A model generated the notes under the pieces. That model did not search any database and was not told the DNA's origin. It saw only the letters and a program-made list of their open reading frames with translations. DNA of 64,000 bases from assembly GCF_023499255.1 (NCBI RefSeq), contig NZ_CP092183.1:3964501-4028500 (forward strand). The letters run 5' to 3'. Shown here in pieces: positions 27,207 to 35,645 of this stretch. The position numbers and the translations under genes are program-made. The DNA comes from Couchioplanes caeruleus. Lineage in GTDB: Bacteria > Actinomycetota > Actinomycetes > Mycobacteriales > Micromonosporaceae. Each line of letters begins with the position of its first letter. The stretch's first letter is position 1.

Positions 27207-27353
27207 CGTGCGGCGTTCCCGGCGCGTTGTCCGAAAATTCCTCGGACCGGCGGCCAAACAAACAGGTCCGGCAGGGGTCACTCGCAACAACCACACGTAC
27301 GATGGACCCCGCACCGTCCTGAAGCACCCTGATCCAACCGACTGGAGTTTCCC

Positions 27354-27719
27354 ATGGGCGCCCTCAAGCCATGGCACATCGCCGTCTTCGTTGTCGTGCT
27401 CGTGCTGCTGTTCGGCGCGAAGCGCCTGCCGGACGCCGCCCGGTCCCTGGGCCGGTCGCTGCGGATCATCAAGGCGGAGACGAAGGGCCTCGTGGACGAC
27501 GACAACACCGTCGCCGAGAAGGCCGAGCCGCAGTTCTCGCACCAGCCGCTGCCGCCGAACGGTGCCCAGCAGGGTTACCAGCCCGGCTACCAGCAGCAGG
27601 GCTACCAGCAGCAGCCGGGCCAGCCGTACCAGCAGCCGGGTCAGCCGTTCCAGCAGCAGCCGCAGCAGCCGCCGGCCCAGCCGTACGTCGACCCCGTGCA
27701 GCGCACCAACGACCGCTGA
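27354..27719 (+). CDS. tatA: Sec-independent translocase subunit TatA
   Basis: A 121-residue TatA, which multimerises with TatC to export folded proteins bearing twin-arginine signals. It has the N-terminal transmembrane helix ([15 protein letters not shown]), the hinge [14 protein letters not shown] and an amphipathic helix, followed by a Gln/Pro/Tyr-rich tail from about residue 65 (repeated GYQ and QQPGQP) that is unstructured. ATG 27354 follows CTGGAG. TACGAT (27298-27303) is a plausible -10 box. TatC begins 6 nt after its stop. The Tat signal of the GtaA-like protein at 38.9 kb would use this machinery. Confidence 0.95.
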   Translation: MGALKPWHIAVFVVVLVLLFGAKRLPDAARSLGRSLRIIKAETKGLVDDDNTVAEKAEPQFSHQPLPPNGAQQGYQPGYQQQGYQQQPGQPYQQPGQPFQQQPQQPPAQPYVDPVQRTNDR

Positions 27720-27725
27720 CGCACC

Positions 27726-28688
27726 ATGGCCATCTCCCTGCGCCGTCAGGGGCCGAGCAAGTTCCAGCAGGCCGCCGACGGCTCGATGACCCTGATCGAC
27801 CACGTCCGGGAGCTGCGTAACCGGCTCTTCTGGGCGGCGATCGGCATCGTCGCCGGCCTCATCGTCGGCTTCCTCATCTCCGAGTGGGTCTTCGACATCC
27901 TGCGGGAGCCGTACTGCTCGCTGGACAGCTCCTGGATCATCAACTCCAAGGGCGAGCGGGTCTGCAACTTCGTCGTGCTCGGGGTCGTCGACCCGCTGAT
28001 CGTCAAGCTGAAGATCGCCCTGTGGGTCGGCCTCATCGTCGGCTCGCCGGTCTGGATGTTCCAGCTGTGGGCGTTCGTCGCCCCCGGCCTGCACAGGCAC
28101 GAGCGCAAGTGGGCGTACGTCTTCGTCAGCATCGCGGCGCCGCTGTTCGTCGGCGGCGTCACTCTCGCGTACTTCGTCGTCAAGCACAGCCTGGCGTTCA
28201 TCCAGAAGGCCGGGATCCTCGGCGTGACGACGCAGCTGGAGGTCAGCGCGTACGTCGGCTTCGTGACGAACATGCTGCTGATCTTCGGCGCGGCCTTCGA
28301 GTTCCCGCTCGTGCTCCTCATGCTCAACTTCACCGGCGTGGTCAGCGCGCGGCGCCTGATGAGCTGGTGGCGCGTCGTCGTCTTCCTGTCGTTCGCGTTC
28401 GCCGCGATCGCCACGCCAGACCCGGGTCCGTTCGGCATGACGCTGCTCGCGACGTGCATGGTCCTGCTGTACCTGATCGCGGTCGGGGTGGCGGCGATCA
28501 ACGACAAGCGCAAGGGCCGCGGCAAGGAGATCTACGGCGACCTCGACGACGACCAGATCTCGCCGCTGGAGGAGGAACGCGTGCCGGTGGGCGTGTCCGA
28601 CCGGGTCGACGCGCCGGCCCCGGTGGAGTCGCCCGAGCCCGTGGCGAAACCGTTGCCCCTGGAGAGCCGTTTCGACGACATGACCTGA
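27726..28688 (+). CDS. tatC: Sec-independent translocase subunit TatC
   Basis: A 320-residue polytopic receptor for twin-arginine signal peptides. It shows the family start (GSMTLIDHVRELRNRLFWAA), six hydrophobic helices between about residues 35 and 255, and the conserved PVWMFQLWAFVAPGLHRHERKWA and TPDPGPFGMTLLA segments. A charged, Pro-rich cytosolic tail of about 60 residues follows. It is co-transcribed with tatA (6-nt gap). Confidence 0.96.
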   Translation: MAISLRRQGPSKFQQAADGSMTLIDHVRELRNRLFWAAIGIVAGLIVGFLISEWVFDILREPYCSLDSSWIINSKGERVCNFVVLGVVDPLIVKLKIALWVGLIVGSPVWMFQLWAFVAPGLHRHERKWAYVFVSIAAPLFVGGVTLAYFVVKHSLAFIQKAGILGVTTQLEVSAYVGFVTNMLLIFGAAFEFPLVLLMLNFTGVVSARRLMSWWRVVVFLSFAFAAIATPDPGPFGMTLLATCMVLLYLIAVGVAAINDKRKGRGKEIYGDLDDDQISPLEEERVPVGVSDRVDAPAPVESPEPVAKPLPLESRFDDMT

Positions 28689-28714
28689 CCCGCCGGCCGG
28701 TACATTCGGCGGCT

Positions 28715-29617
28715 GTGAGCGGCAGAGACGACATCGCGGTGCTGGCCAACCCCCAGGCGGGGCGCGGCCGGCACCGCGGTCTGCTGTCCGGGATCGTCGA
28801 TCGGCTCGGCGCCGGCGGGCGGCCGGTGCGGGTGCTGGACGCCCGGACCGCCGAGGACGCCGAGAAGCTCTGCCACCGGGCGGTCGCCGAGGGTGTCACG
28901 GCGCTGGTCGCGGTGGGCGGGGACGGCACCCTGCACCGGGCGCTGCAGGCCGTGGCGGGGACGCCGGCCGGCTTCGGGGTGGTTCCCGCCGGCACCGGCA
29001 ACGACTTCGCGGCGGCTGTGGGCGTACCGTCGGATCCTCTGCAGGCCGCGGAGGCGATCGCCGCAGCGTTACGTGCCGGGCGGGACCGTGCCGTTGATCT
29101 TGCAAGGGTGACCACCGCGGCGGGTGACGTGCGCTGGTTCGCCGCGGTCCTGGCCGCCGGGTTCGACGCGGTCGTCAACGAGCGCGCCAACCGGATGCGG
29201 TGGCCGCGCGGACCCCGCCGCTACGACCTCGCGATCATGCTGGAGATGGCCCGGCTGCGGGCGCGGCCCTACACGCTGGAGATCGACGGCGCCGACCACA
29301 GCTTCACCGGGGTGCTCGTCGCGGTCGGAAACTGCCCCAGCTACGGCGGCGGGATGCGGATCTGCCCGGACGCCGACCCCGGCGACGGGCTGCTCGACGT
29401 CGTGATCGCCGGGCGGCTCGGGCGGGGTGCGCTCGTGCGGCTCAAGCCCCGCCTGCGGCGCGGCACCCACGTGAGCGACCCGCGGGTGCACAGCTTCCGG
29501 GCCCGGCGCGTGCGGATCGACGCGCCCGGGATCGTCGGGTACGCCGACGGCGAACGGATCGCCGCGTTGCCGCTCGACGTCGGCTGCGAGCCGGGAGCCG
29601 TACGGTTGCTGCTCTGA
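28715..29617 (+). CDS. Diacylglycerol kinase-like lipid kinase
   Basis: A 300-residue DAGK-catalytic-domain protein phosphorylating a lipid (diacylglycerol or related) with ATP at the membrane surface. The nucleotide motif GGDGT occurs in LVAVGGDGTLHRAL, with VPAGTGNDFAAAVG and the C-terminal YADGERIAALP typical of the family. GTG 28715 lies 8 nt after TACATT with no ribosome site, suggesting a leaderless transcript despite the short gap (26 bp) after tatC. The order tatC - DAGK - helY is common in Actinobacteria. Confidence 0.9.
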   Translation: MSGRDDIAVLANPQAGRGRHRGLLSGIVDRLGAGGRPVRVLDARTAEDAEKLCHRAVAEGVTALVAVGGDGTLHRALQAVAGTPAGFGVVPAGTGNDFAAAVGVPSDPLQAAEAIAAALRAGRDRAVDLARVTTAAGDVRWFAAVLAAGFDAVVNERANRMRWPRGPRRYDLAIMLEMARLRARPYTLEIDGADHSFTGVLVAVGNCPSYGGGMRICPDADPGDGLLDVVIAGRLGRGALVRLKPRLRRGTHVSDPRVHSFRARRVRIDAPGIVGYADGERIAALPLDVGCEPGAVRLLL

Positions 29618-29688
29618 TCCCGGTGTCAGCGGCCGGGCCGGCGCGCCGAACGGGGAGGGGTAAGCGGCGTCATCCTCGAGGAGGCAGC

Positions 29689-29883
29689 ATGTCGGTCGGG
29701 TCGCTCAGTTCCAGCGTGCTCTCGCAGGCGTACCTCGGCTCCGCCGACGCGGCCGCCACCAAGAAGGCGCCGGAGTCCGGCGGCGAAGCGACCATCGCCG
29801 ACCACGTGGCCGCGTCGGACGAGCAGCAGCCGATCCGCAGCGTCTCCGCGACGCTGGGCACGCTGGTCGACACCTACCTCTGA
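29689..29883 (+). CDS. Small acidic protein of unknown function
   Basis: A 64-residue ORF starting at ATG 29689 with a very strong ribosome site (GAGGAGG, 29678-29684). Sequence features: Ser-rich start (MSVGSLSSSVLSQAYLG), a central Lys/Glu/Gly part and a C-terminal ATLGTLVDTYL. It has no cysteine, signal peptide or membrane segment. Downstream, GGGCGGCCGCCC (29913-29924) may be a small terminator shared with the convergent HAD gene. I do not recognise the family. Confidence 0.6.
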   Translation: MSVGSLSSSVLSQAYLGSADAAATKKAPESGGEATIADHVAASDEQQPIRSVSATLGTLVDTYL

Positions 29884-29948
29884 GCCGGCGGCGCGGCTGC
29901 CTTTGACCAAGCGGGCGGCCGCCCTTGAGCAGGCGCGGCGGCTCTGGG

Positions 29949-30683
29949 TCAGGCTGCGCAGCCGGCCAGGGCGAGGGTCGCGCTCAGGCCGTTCGAGCGG
30001 CCCGGCTCCGCCGCCGGCAGGACCAGGGCCGCGCAGCCGGCCTGCACCGCGCCCGCGTCGGCCGGGGTGTCGCCGACCATCAGCGTGCGTTCCGGGTCCG
30101 CGCCGAGCATGCCGCAGGCCCGCAGGAAGATCGCCGGGTCCGGCTTGGTGCGGCCGATCTCGTACGAGAGCGCGTACGCGTCCACGAGCCCGGCCAGCCC
30201 CCACGCGGCGAAGTGCGGCCGGATGTCGAAGCCGATGTTGCTCACCACACCCACCTTGATGCCCGCGTCCTGCAGGGTGCGCAGGGTGGGCTCGGTGTCC
30301 GCGTACGGCAGCCAGCCCGCCGGGTCGAGCAGCCGGTCGTACAGGGCGTCGGGCAGGCCGTCCACGTCGTCGGCCACGGTGGCGGCCAGGCCCGTGTAGG
30401 CGGCGCGGTGGCTGTGTTCGTACAGGTCACGGTCCGCCCAGTGCTCCGCGAGGTGGATCGGCACCCGGCGCGGCACCGGGCCGCCGGCGCGCCCGGCGGT
30501 GACCAGCCGGTCGGCCAGGATCGTCGCGCGGCCGCGGTCGAGCTCGGCGCCGCAGGCCGCGGCGGCGGCCGTCACCCAGGAGACCGGGTCCTCGACCTGG
30601 GCCAGCGTGCCGTGGAAGTCGAAGAGCACGGCGTCGACCTGGCGGCGCGACGGGAAAGCGGTCGATTCGGCGGCATCCGGCAC
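29949..30683 (-). CDS. HAD-like hydrolase with altered motif I (DFHGT)
   Basis: A 244-residue HAD-superfamily protein. Motif I reads LFDFHGTLAQVE, so the usual second Asp (general acid/base in phosphatases) is His. Motif II VVSNIGFD, motif III RTKPDPAIF and motif IV MVGDTPADAG are intact. GTG 30683 lies 7 nt after TATGGT (minus strand) with no ribosome site, so a leaderless start is likely; upstream ATG codons exist. It is divergent from helY. Either dehalogenase-like chemistry, altered phosphatase activity or loss of catalysis is possible. Confidence 0.85.
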   Translation of the reverse strand: MPDAAESTAFPSRRQVDAVLFDFHGTLAQVEDPVSWVTAAAAACGAELDRGRATILADRLVTAGRAGGPVPRRVPIHLAEHWADRDLYEHSHRAAYTGLAATVADDVDGLPDALYDRLLDPAGWLPYADTEPTLRTLQDAGIKVGVVSNIGFDIRPHFAAWGLAGLVDAYALSYEIGRTKPDPAIFLRACGMLGADPERTLMVGDTPADAGAVQAGCAALVLPAAEPGRSNGLSATLALAGCAA

Positions 30684-30785
30684 GCCGTGCACCATACCCA
30701 GCCGCCGCGACGGTCCCGTCGGCAACCGCCGTGCTCGCCGGCCCCGGCGTGGCGCCGGGGCGCCCGGCGAGCCATGACCGCCGTT

Positions 30786-30808
30786 GTGTCAGACCCACGC
30801 ATTAGCCT
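30786..30808 (+). promoter_or_regulatory. PafBC-type (RecA-NDp-like) leaderless promoter of helY
   Basis: GTGTCAGAC (30786-30794), eight bases, TAGCCT (30803-30808), seven bases, ATG 30816. The mycobacterial PafBC target is TTGTCRGTG-N8-TANNNT: here TGTCAG, the spacing and the TANNNT box all fit, with mismatches in the first and last two positions of the 9-mer. Confidence 0.6.
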
Positions 30809-30815
30809 TGTGGTC

Positions 30816-33596
30816 ATGACGAGCCCCGCCGAACGTTATGCGGAGTCGAAGAGGCGGGCGGCCCGCGTGGCCGAGTTCCCGGCCCTCGACGACTTCATGC
30901 TGGACGTCGGCTTCGACCTGGACGATTTCCAACGGCAGGCCTGCGAGGCCCTGGAGCGCGGCAGCGGCGTGCTGGTGTGCGCGCCCACCGGCGCCGGCAA
31001 GACGGTGGTCGGGGAGTTCGCGGTGCACCTCGCGCTGCGCGCCGACGGTTCCGGCACCCGGCGGAAGTGCTTCTACACCACCCCGATCAAGGCGCTGTCC
31101 AACCAGAAGTACCACGACCTCGTCGAGCGGTACGGCGCCGAGCACGTCGGCCTGCTGACCGGTGACAACGCGATCAACGGCGACGCTCCGGTGGTGGTGA
31201 TGACCACCGAGGTGCTGCGCAACATGCTCTACTCGGGCTCGGCGAGCCTGCAGGGCCTGGCGTACGTGGTGATGGACGAGGTGCACTACCTCGCCGACCG
31301 GTTCCGCGGCGCCGTCTGGGAAGAGGTGATCATCCACCTTCCCGCCTCCGTCACGTTGGTCTCCCTGTCCGCCACGGTCAGCAACTACGAGGAGTTCGCC
31401 GACTGGCTGGTGACCGTCCGCGGCGAGACCGAGGTGGTGGTCAGCGAGCACCGGCCCGTGCCGCTGTGGCAGCACATGCTCGTCGGCCGGCGCATGTTCG
31501 ACCTGTTCCACGACGCCGACGCGGCCCGCAAGCACGACGTGCACCCGGAGCTGCTGCGCTACACCCGCGAGATGCTGCGCCGGCTGGAGCTCACCGACCG
31601 CGCCGCCGGCCCGGGGTGGCAGGGCCGCGGTGGCCGGCCCCGCCGCTGGCAGGGACCGCCGCGGGCCGAGGTGGTCGACCGGCTCGACCGTGCCGGGCTG
31701 CTGCCCGCGATCCTGTTCATCTTCAGCCGCGCCGGCTGCGACGCCGCCGTGCAGCAGTGCCTGGCCGGCGGTCTGCGCCTGACCGGGCCCGAGGAGCGCG
31801 CCGAGATCCGCGAGATCGCCCAGGCGAAGGTCGCGAGCATCCCGGCCGAGGACCTGTCGGTGCTCGGCTACTGGGAGTGGCTCGACGGCCTCGAGCGCGG
31901 CGTCGCGGCCCACCACGCGGGCATGCTCCCCGCGTTCAAGGAGGCCGTGGAGGAGTGCTTCGTGCGGGGCCTGGTCAAGGCGGTGTTCGCCACGGAGACC
32001 CTCGCGCTGGGCATCAACATGCCGGCCCGCTGCGTGGTGCTGGAACGCCTGGTCAAGTTCAACGGCGAGGCCCACGTGGACCTGACGCCGGGGGAGTACA
32101 CGCAGCTCACCGGCCGGGCCGGGCGGCGCGGCATCGACGTCGAGGGCCACGCCGTGGTGGTGTGGAGCCCCGAGGTGGACCCGCGGCACGTCGCCGGGCT
32201 CGCGTCCACGAGGACGTACCCGTTGCGGTCCAGCTTCCGTCCCTCGTACAACATGGCGGTCAACCTGGTCGGCTCGGTGGGCGCGGACAAGTCGCGTGAC
32301 CTGCTCGAGTCGTCGTTCGCGCAGTTCCAGGCGGACCGGTCGGTGGTCGGGCTGGCCCGCCAGGTGCAGCGCAACGTCGACACCATGCAGACGTACGGGC
32401 AGGACGCCGCCTGCCACCACGGCGACTTCGACGAGTACTTCGGCATCCGCGTCGCGATCGCCGACCGGGAGAAGGCCCTGGCCCGCCAGGGTGCGTCGCA
32501 GCGCCGGGCGGCGGCGGTGTCGTCGCTGGAGAAGCTGCGCGTGGGCGACGTCATCCGGGTGCCGCAGGGCCGCCGGGCCGGCCTCGCCGTGGTGCTGGAG
32601 CCGCCCACCGGCGGGTTCGGCGAGCCGCGCCCGCTGGTGCTCACCCAGGACCGCTGGGCCGGCCGGGTCAGCCCCGCCGACTTCCCGGGCGCGGTCGAGG
32701 TCCTGGACCGCATCCGGGTTCCCAAGCACTTCAACCCGCGCTCGCCCGCCGCCCGCCGCGACCTCGCCGCGTCGATCAGCGCCACCGGGCTCGACCGGCA
32801 CGAACGGGCCGGCGGCCGGCGCGGGCGCAGCCGCGGCGTGCCCGGCGAGGACGCGGAGATCGCGTTGCTCAAGGTGCAGCTGCGCCAGCACCCGTGCCAC
32901 GCCTGCCCGGACCGCGAGGAGCACGCCCGCTGGGCCGAGCGCCGGCACCGGCTGGAGCGCGACACCGAGGCGCTGCGCGACAAGGTCGCCGGGCGCACCG
33001 GATCGCTGGCCAAGACGTTCGACCAGGTCTGCGCGGTGCTCACCGAGCGCGGCTACCTGTCCCCGGACGGCGAGGTCACCGAACCGGGACGGATGCTGGG
33101 CCGCATCTGGACGGAGGCGGACCTGCTCGTCGCGGAATGCCTGCGCCGCGGCGTCTGGGAGGGCCTCGAGCCCGACGAGCTGGCGGCGGCGGTGTCCATG
33201 GTCCTGTACGAGTCCCGGCGCGAGGGCGACGAACGGGCCTCGGTGCCCAAGGGCGCCACCACCGCGGCGGTCGACGCCTGCCAGAAGCTGTGGGCGGAGA
33301 TCGAGTCGCAGGAGGCGGCGCACGGGCTGTCGCTGACCCGCGAACCCGACCCGGGCTTCGTCTGGCCGATCTACCGCTGGGCCCGCGGCGAGCCGCTCGC
33401 CCGGGTGCTGGCCAGCGGGCACAACTACGAGTCGGACATGCCGGCGGGCGACTTCGTGCGCTGGGCCCGGCAGGTGCTGGACCTGCTCACGCAGCTCAAG
33501 GACGCGTCGTCGGCGTCGCCGGGAGTGCGGGAGGCGGCCCGCAAGGCGATGACGGCGATCAACCGGGGGGTGCTGGCCTACCAGACCGCCCTCTGA
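30816..33596 (+). CDS. helY: DEAD/DEAH-box helicase HelY (Ski2/Mtr4-like)
   Basis: A 926-residue superfamily 2 helicase unwinding RNA or DNA with ATP. Walker A is CAPTGAGKTVVG, motif II is VMDEVHYLADR, motif III LSATVSNYEEF and motif VI TGRAGRRGID. Further C-terminal are a long insertion and a DSHCT-like domain ending SPGVREAARKAMTAINRG. Length is close to mycobacterial HelY (about 900). The ATG is leaderless, behind a candidate PafBC promoter, which would make it damage-inducible. It is convergent with the LacI gene across a repeat array. Confidence 0.93.
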   Translation: MTSPAERYAESKRRAARVAEFPALDDFMLDVGFDLDDFQRQACEALERGSGVLVCAPTGAGKTVVGEFAVHLALRADGSGTRRKCFYTTPIKALSNQKYHDLVERYGAEHVGLLTGDNAINGDAPVVVMTTEVLRNMLYSGSASLQGLAYVVMDEVHYLADRFRGAVWEEVIIHLPASVTLVSLSATVSNYEEFADWLVTVRGETEVVVSEHRPVPLWQHMLVGRRMFDLFHDADAARKHDVHPELLRYTREMLRRLELTDRAAGPGWQGRGGRPRRWQGPPRAEVVDRLDRAGLLPAILFIFSRAGCDAAVQQCLAGGLRLTGPEERAEIREIAQAKVASIPAEDLSVLGYWEWLDGLERGVAAHHAGMLPAFKEAVEECFVRGLVKAVFATETLALGINMPARCVVLERLVKFNGEAHVDLTPGEYTQLTGRAGRRGIDVEGHAVVVWSPEVDPRHVAGLASTRTYPLRSSFRPSYNMAVNLVGSVGADKSRDLLESSFAQFQADRSVVGLARQVQRNVDTMQTYGQDAACHHGDFDEYFGIRVAIADREKALARQGASQRRAAAVSSLEKLRVGDVIRVPQGRRAGLAVVLEPPTGGFGEPRPLVLTQDRWAGRVSPADFPGAVEVLDRIRVPKHFNPRSPAARRDLAASISATGLDRHERAGGRRGRSRGVPGEDAEIALLKVQLRQHPCHACPDREEHARWAERRHRLERDTEALRDKVAGRTGSLAKTFDQVCAVLTERGYLSPDGEVTEPGRMLGRIWTEADLLVAECLRRGVWEGLEPDELAAAVSMVLYESRREGDERASVPKGATTAAVDACQKLWAEIESQEAAHGLSLTREPDPGFVWPIYRWARGEPLARVLASGHNYESDMPAGDFVRWARQVLDLLTQLKDASSASPGVREAARKAMTAINRGVLAYQTAL

Positions 33597-33628
33597 CCGG
33601 CGCCGGACCGCGGCCGGGCCGGGCCGGG

Positions 33629-33713
33629 CCAGAGCCGGGCAGGGCCAGAGCCGGGCAGGGCCGGGCCAGAGCCGGGCAGGGCCAGAGCCGGGCAGGGCCA
33701 GAGCCGGGCAGGG
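33629..33713. repeat. Short tandem repeats (16/21 bp) between helY and the LacI gene
   Basis: Five identical copies of CCAGAGCCGGGCAGGG start at 33629, 33645, 33666, 33682 and 33698, with spacing 16, 21, 16, 16. GGCCGGG-rich flanks extend the low-complexity stretch over 33600-33740, the whole gap between these convergent genes. Confidence 0.9.
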
Positions 33714-33743
33714 CCGGGCCGGGCGGCAGGGCCGGGCGGCGGG

Positions 33744-34745
33744 TCAGGCGCTGTCGCGGACGACCAGCCGGTGGGGGATGACGATCCGCCGGGCCGGGGC
33801 GGCCGGGTCGCCGCCGAGCCGGTCCGCCAGGCAGGCGAGGGCTTCGCGGGCGATCGCCGCCTTGTCCGGCGAGATCGTGGTCAGTGCCGGGGTCGCGTAC
33901 CGGCCGTCCTCGATGTCGTCGAAGCCGATCACCGCGAGGTCGTCCGGGATCGTGCGGCCGTGGCGCAGGGCGGTCTGCATCGCGCCGAGGGCGAGCTGGT
34001 CGCTGAAGCAGAAGAGCGCGTCGGCCTCGGGGCCGTCCCGGATCAAGCGGCGCATCGCGGCGGCGCCGTCCTCGCGGTGCAGGCGTTCCACCGGGATCTC
34101 CAGGCGCGGGTCGGCGGGCAGGCCGGCCTCCGCCAAAGCCTTGCGGTAGCCCTCGACGCGCCGGGCCGCCGTGCCGTTCTCGAGGTGCGGTTGAGGGCCG
34201 ATCGCCGCGATGCGGGTGCGGCCCTGCGCGAGGAGGTGCGCGGTGGCGTCGCGGGCCGCCGCCACGCTGTCGACCGCGACGTGGTCGAGCAGGCCGTCGG
34301 CGTCCTGTTCACCGAGCAGGACCAGCGGCACGGCGTCCGGGCGGCGGCGCAGCTCGCGCGGTGCCAGCGCCCACGGGCTCAGGACGAGGCCGTCGACGAC
34401 CTGGCCGCGGACGCCGTCGAGCAGGCTCCGTTCGTGGCCGGCGTCCCCGCCGGTCTGCTGGACGAGCAGCATCCAGGACCGCTTCTGGGCCTCGTCGACG
34501 AGCAGGCCCGCGAGCTCCCCGAAGTACGGCGAGGCGATCTCCGGGATGGCCAGCGCGACCAGGCCGGAGCGGCCGCCGCGCAGGTGCCGGGCCGCCGCGT
34601 TGGGGCGGTACTGCAGCTCGTCGATCGCGGCCTGCACCCGGGCCCGGGTCTCGGGGGCCACCAGCGCGAAGCCGCTGACCACGTTGGACACCGTACGGAT
34701 GGACACGCCGGCTCGCTCGGCCACCTGCCGCAGGCTCGCGCTCAT
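33744..34745 (-). CDS. LacI-family transcriptional repressor
   Basis: A 333-residue regulator with the N-terminal LacI helix-turn-helix (LRQVAERAGVSIRTVSNVVSG), hinge helix YRPNAAARHLRGG and a periplasmic-binding-protein-like sensor domain (VALAIPEIASPYFGELA, FCFSDQLALGAMQ, VIGFDDIEDGRYATPALTTI). It likely binds a sugar or related small molecule. It is divergent from the PhyH oxygenase gene, and a palindromic TGCAACGTTGCA site lies in the 60-bp gap, so it probably represses both genes. Confidence 0.93.
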   Translation of the reverse strand: MSASLRQVAERAGVSIRTVSNVVSGFALVAPETRARVQAAIDELQYRPNAAARHLRGGRSGLVALAIPEIASPYFGELAGLLVDEAQKRSWMLLVQQTGGDAGHERSLLDGVRGQVVDGLVLSPWALAPRELRRRPDAVPLVLLGEQDADGLLDHVAVDSVAAARDATAHLLAQGRTRIAAIGPQPHLENGTAARRVEGYRKALAEAGLPADPRLEIPVERLHREDGAAAMRRLIRDGPEADALFCFSDQLALGAMQTALRHGRTIPDDLAVIGFDDIEDGRYATPALTTISPDKAAIAREALACLADRLGGDPAAPARRIVIPHRLVVRDSA

Positions 34746-34768
34746 GGTGAAAACCTTACCGGCATCTC

Positions 34769-34794
34769 TTGCAACGTGGCATGCAACGTTGCAA
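34769..34794. promoter_or_regulatory. Operator for the LacI-family repressor
   Basis: TGCAACGTTGCA (34782-34793) is a perfect 12-bp palindrome with the central CpG typical of LacI-family sites. A second half TTGCAACG at 34769-34776 pairs with TGCAA in a TTGCA-N8-TGCAA dyad, giving two overlapping sites. Both lie between the divergent LacI and PhyH genes, 12 nt before the PhyH ATG. Confidence 0.75.
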
Positions 34795-34805
34795 TCATCG
34801 ACGGC

Positions 34806-35618
34806 ATGAGCGATGCAGGAGCTGCAGCCAGGGCCGCGATCTACGACGACGGCATCACCGCGTGCAAGGGCGCGTTCAGCGCCGAGTGGGCCGACACCAT
34901 GCGCGAGGACATCGAGAAGGCCTTCGCCGAGGCCATCGAGCGGCCCGGCGGCGCCGTCGGCCGCGGCCCCAAGCGCTACTACGTCGAGATCCACCCCGAG
35001 CAGATGCGCGGCTTCGTCGACCTCGTCACCCACCCGTGGGTCACCGCGGTGTGCGAGGCGGTGCTCGGCCCGCAGTACCAGATCGTCGAGCTCGGCTTCG
35101 ACATCCCGTTCGCCGGCGCGGTCAACCAGCCGTGGCACCGCGACTTCCCGATGCCGGAGGTCACCCGTACCCGGCGCACGCTGGACTCGCTGGCGTTCAA
35201 CCTCACGGCCGTGGACACCGAGGAGGACATGGGCCCGTTCGAGATCGCGCCGGGCACCCAGTTCGACGACTCGCCCGAGTTCGAGCACGGCATGTTCCCG
35301 CCGAAGTCGCACTACCCCCGCTACGAGGAGCGCGCCGTCCGCAAGTACCCGAAGCGGGGCGACATCTCGGCCCGCTCGGCGCTGACCATCCACCGTGGCA
35401 CCCGCAACGAGTCGCAGCAGTCCCGGCCGGTGCTGGTCCTCGGCGTGGACGCCCCCGGCGGCGTCAACGGCGAGAAGCACGACACGGCGGTGACCCGGGC
35501 GTACTGGGAGACGCTGCCGCAACAGGTCAGGGACCACCTGCACTGCCCGGTCGTGGACGTGCTGACCCCCATCACCCAGAAGCACACCATCGAGGGCCTG
35601 GTGATGGGCGAGGCGTGA
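34806..35618 (+). CDS. Phytanoyl-CoA dioxygenase (PhyH)-family Fe(II)/2-oxoglutarate oxygenase
   Basis: A 270-residue non-heme iron oxygenase. The metal triad is visible as WHRD (HxD) near residue 113 and the distal His in LTIHRGTRNES, whose Arg would bind 2-oxoglutarate. The substrate is unknown; its control by a LacI regulator hints at a catabolic or osmolyte-like substrate induced by a small ligand. ATG 34806 has no strong ribosome site. It is the only gene in its apparent transcription unit. Confidence 0.88.
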   Translation: MSDAGAAARAAIYDDGITACKGAFSAEWADTMREDIEKAFAEAIERPGGAVGRGPKRYYVEIHPEQMRGFVDLVTHPWVTAVCEAVLGPQYQIVELGFDIPFAGAVNQPWHRDFPMPEVTRTRRTLDSLAFNLTAVDTEEDMGPFEIAPGTQFDDSPEFEHGMFPPKSHYPRYEERAVRKYPKRGDISARSALTIHRGTRNESQQSRPVLVLGVDAPGGVNGEKHDTAVTRAYWETLPQQVRDHLHCPVVDVLTPITQKHTIEGLVMGEA

Positions 35619-35645
35619 GCCCGCCGGGCGTGGCCCGGGGCCGCC

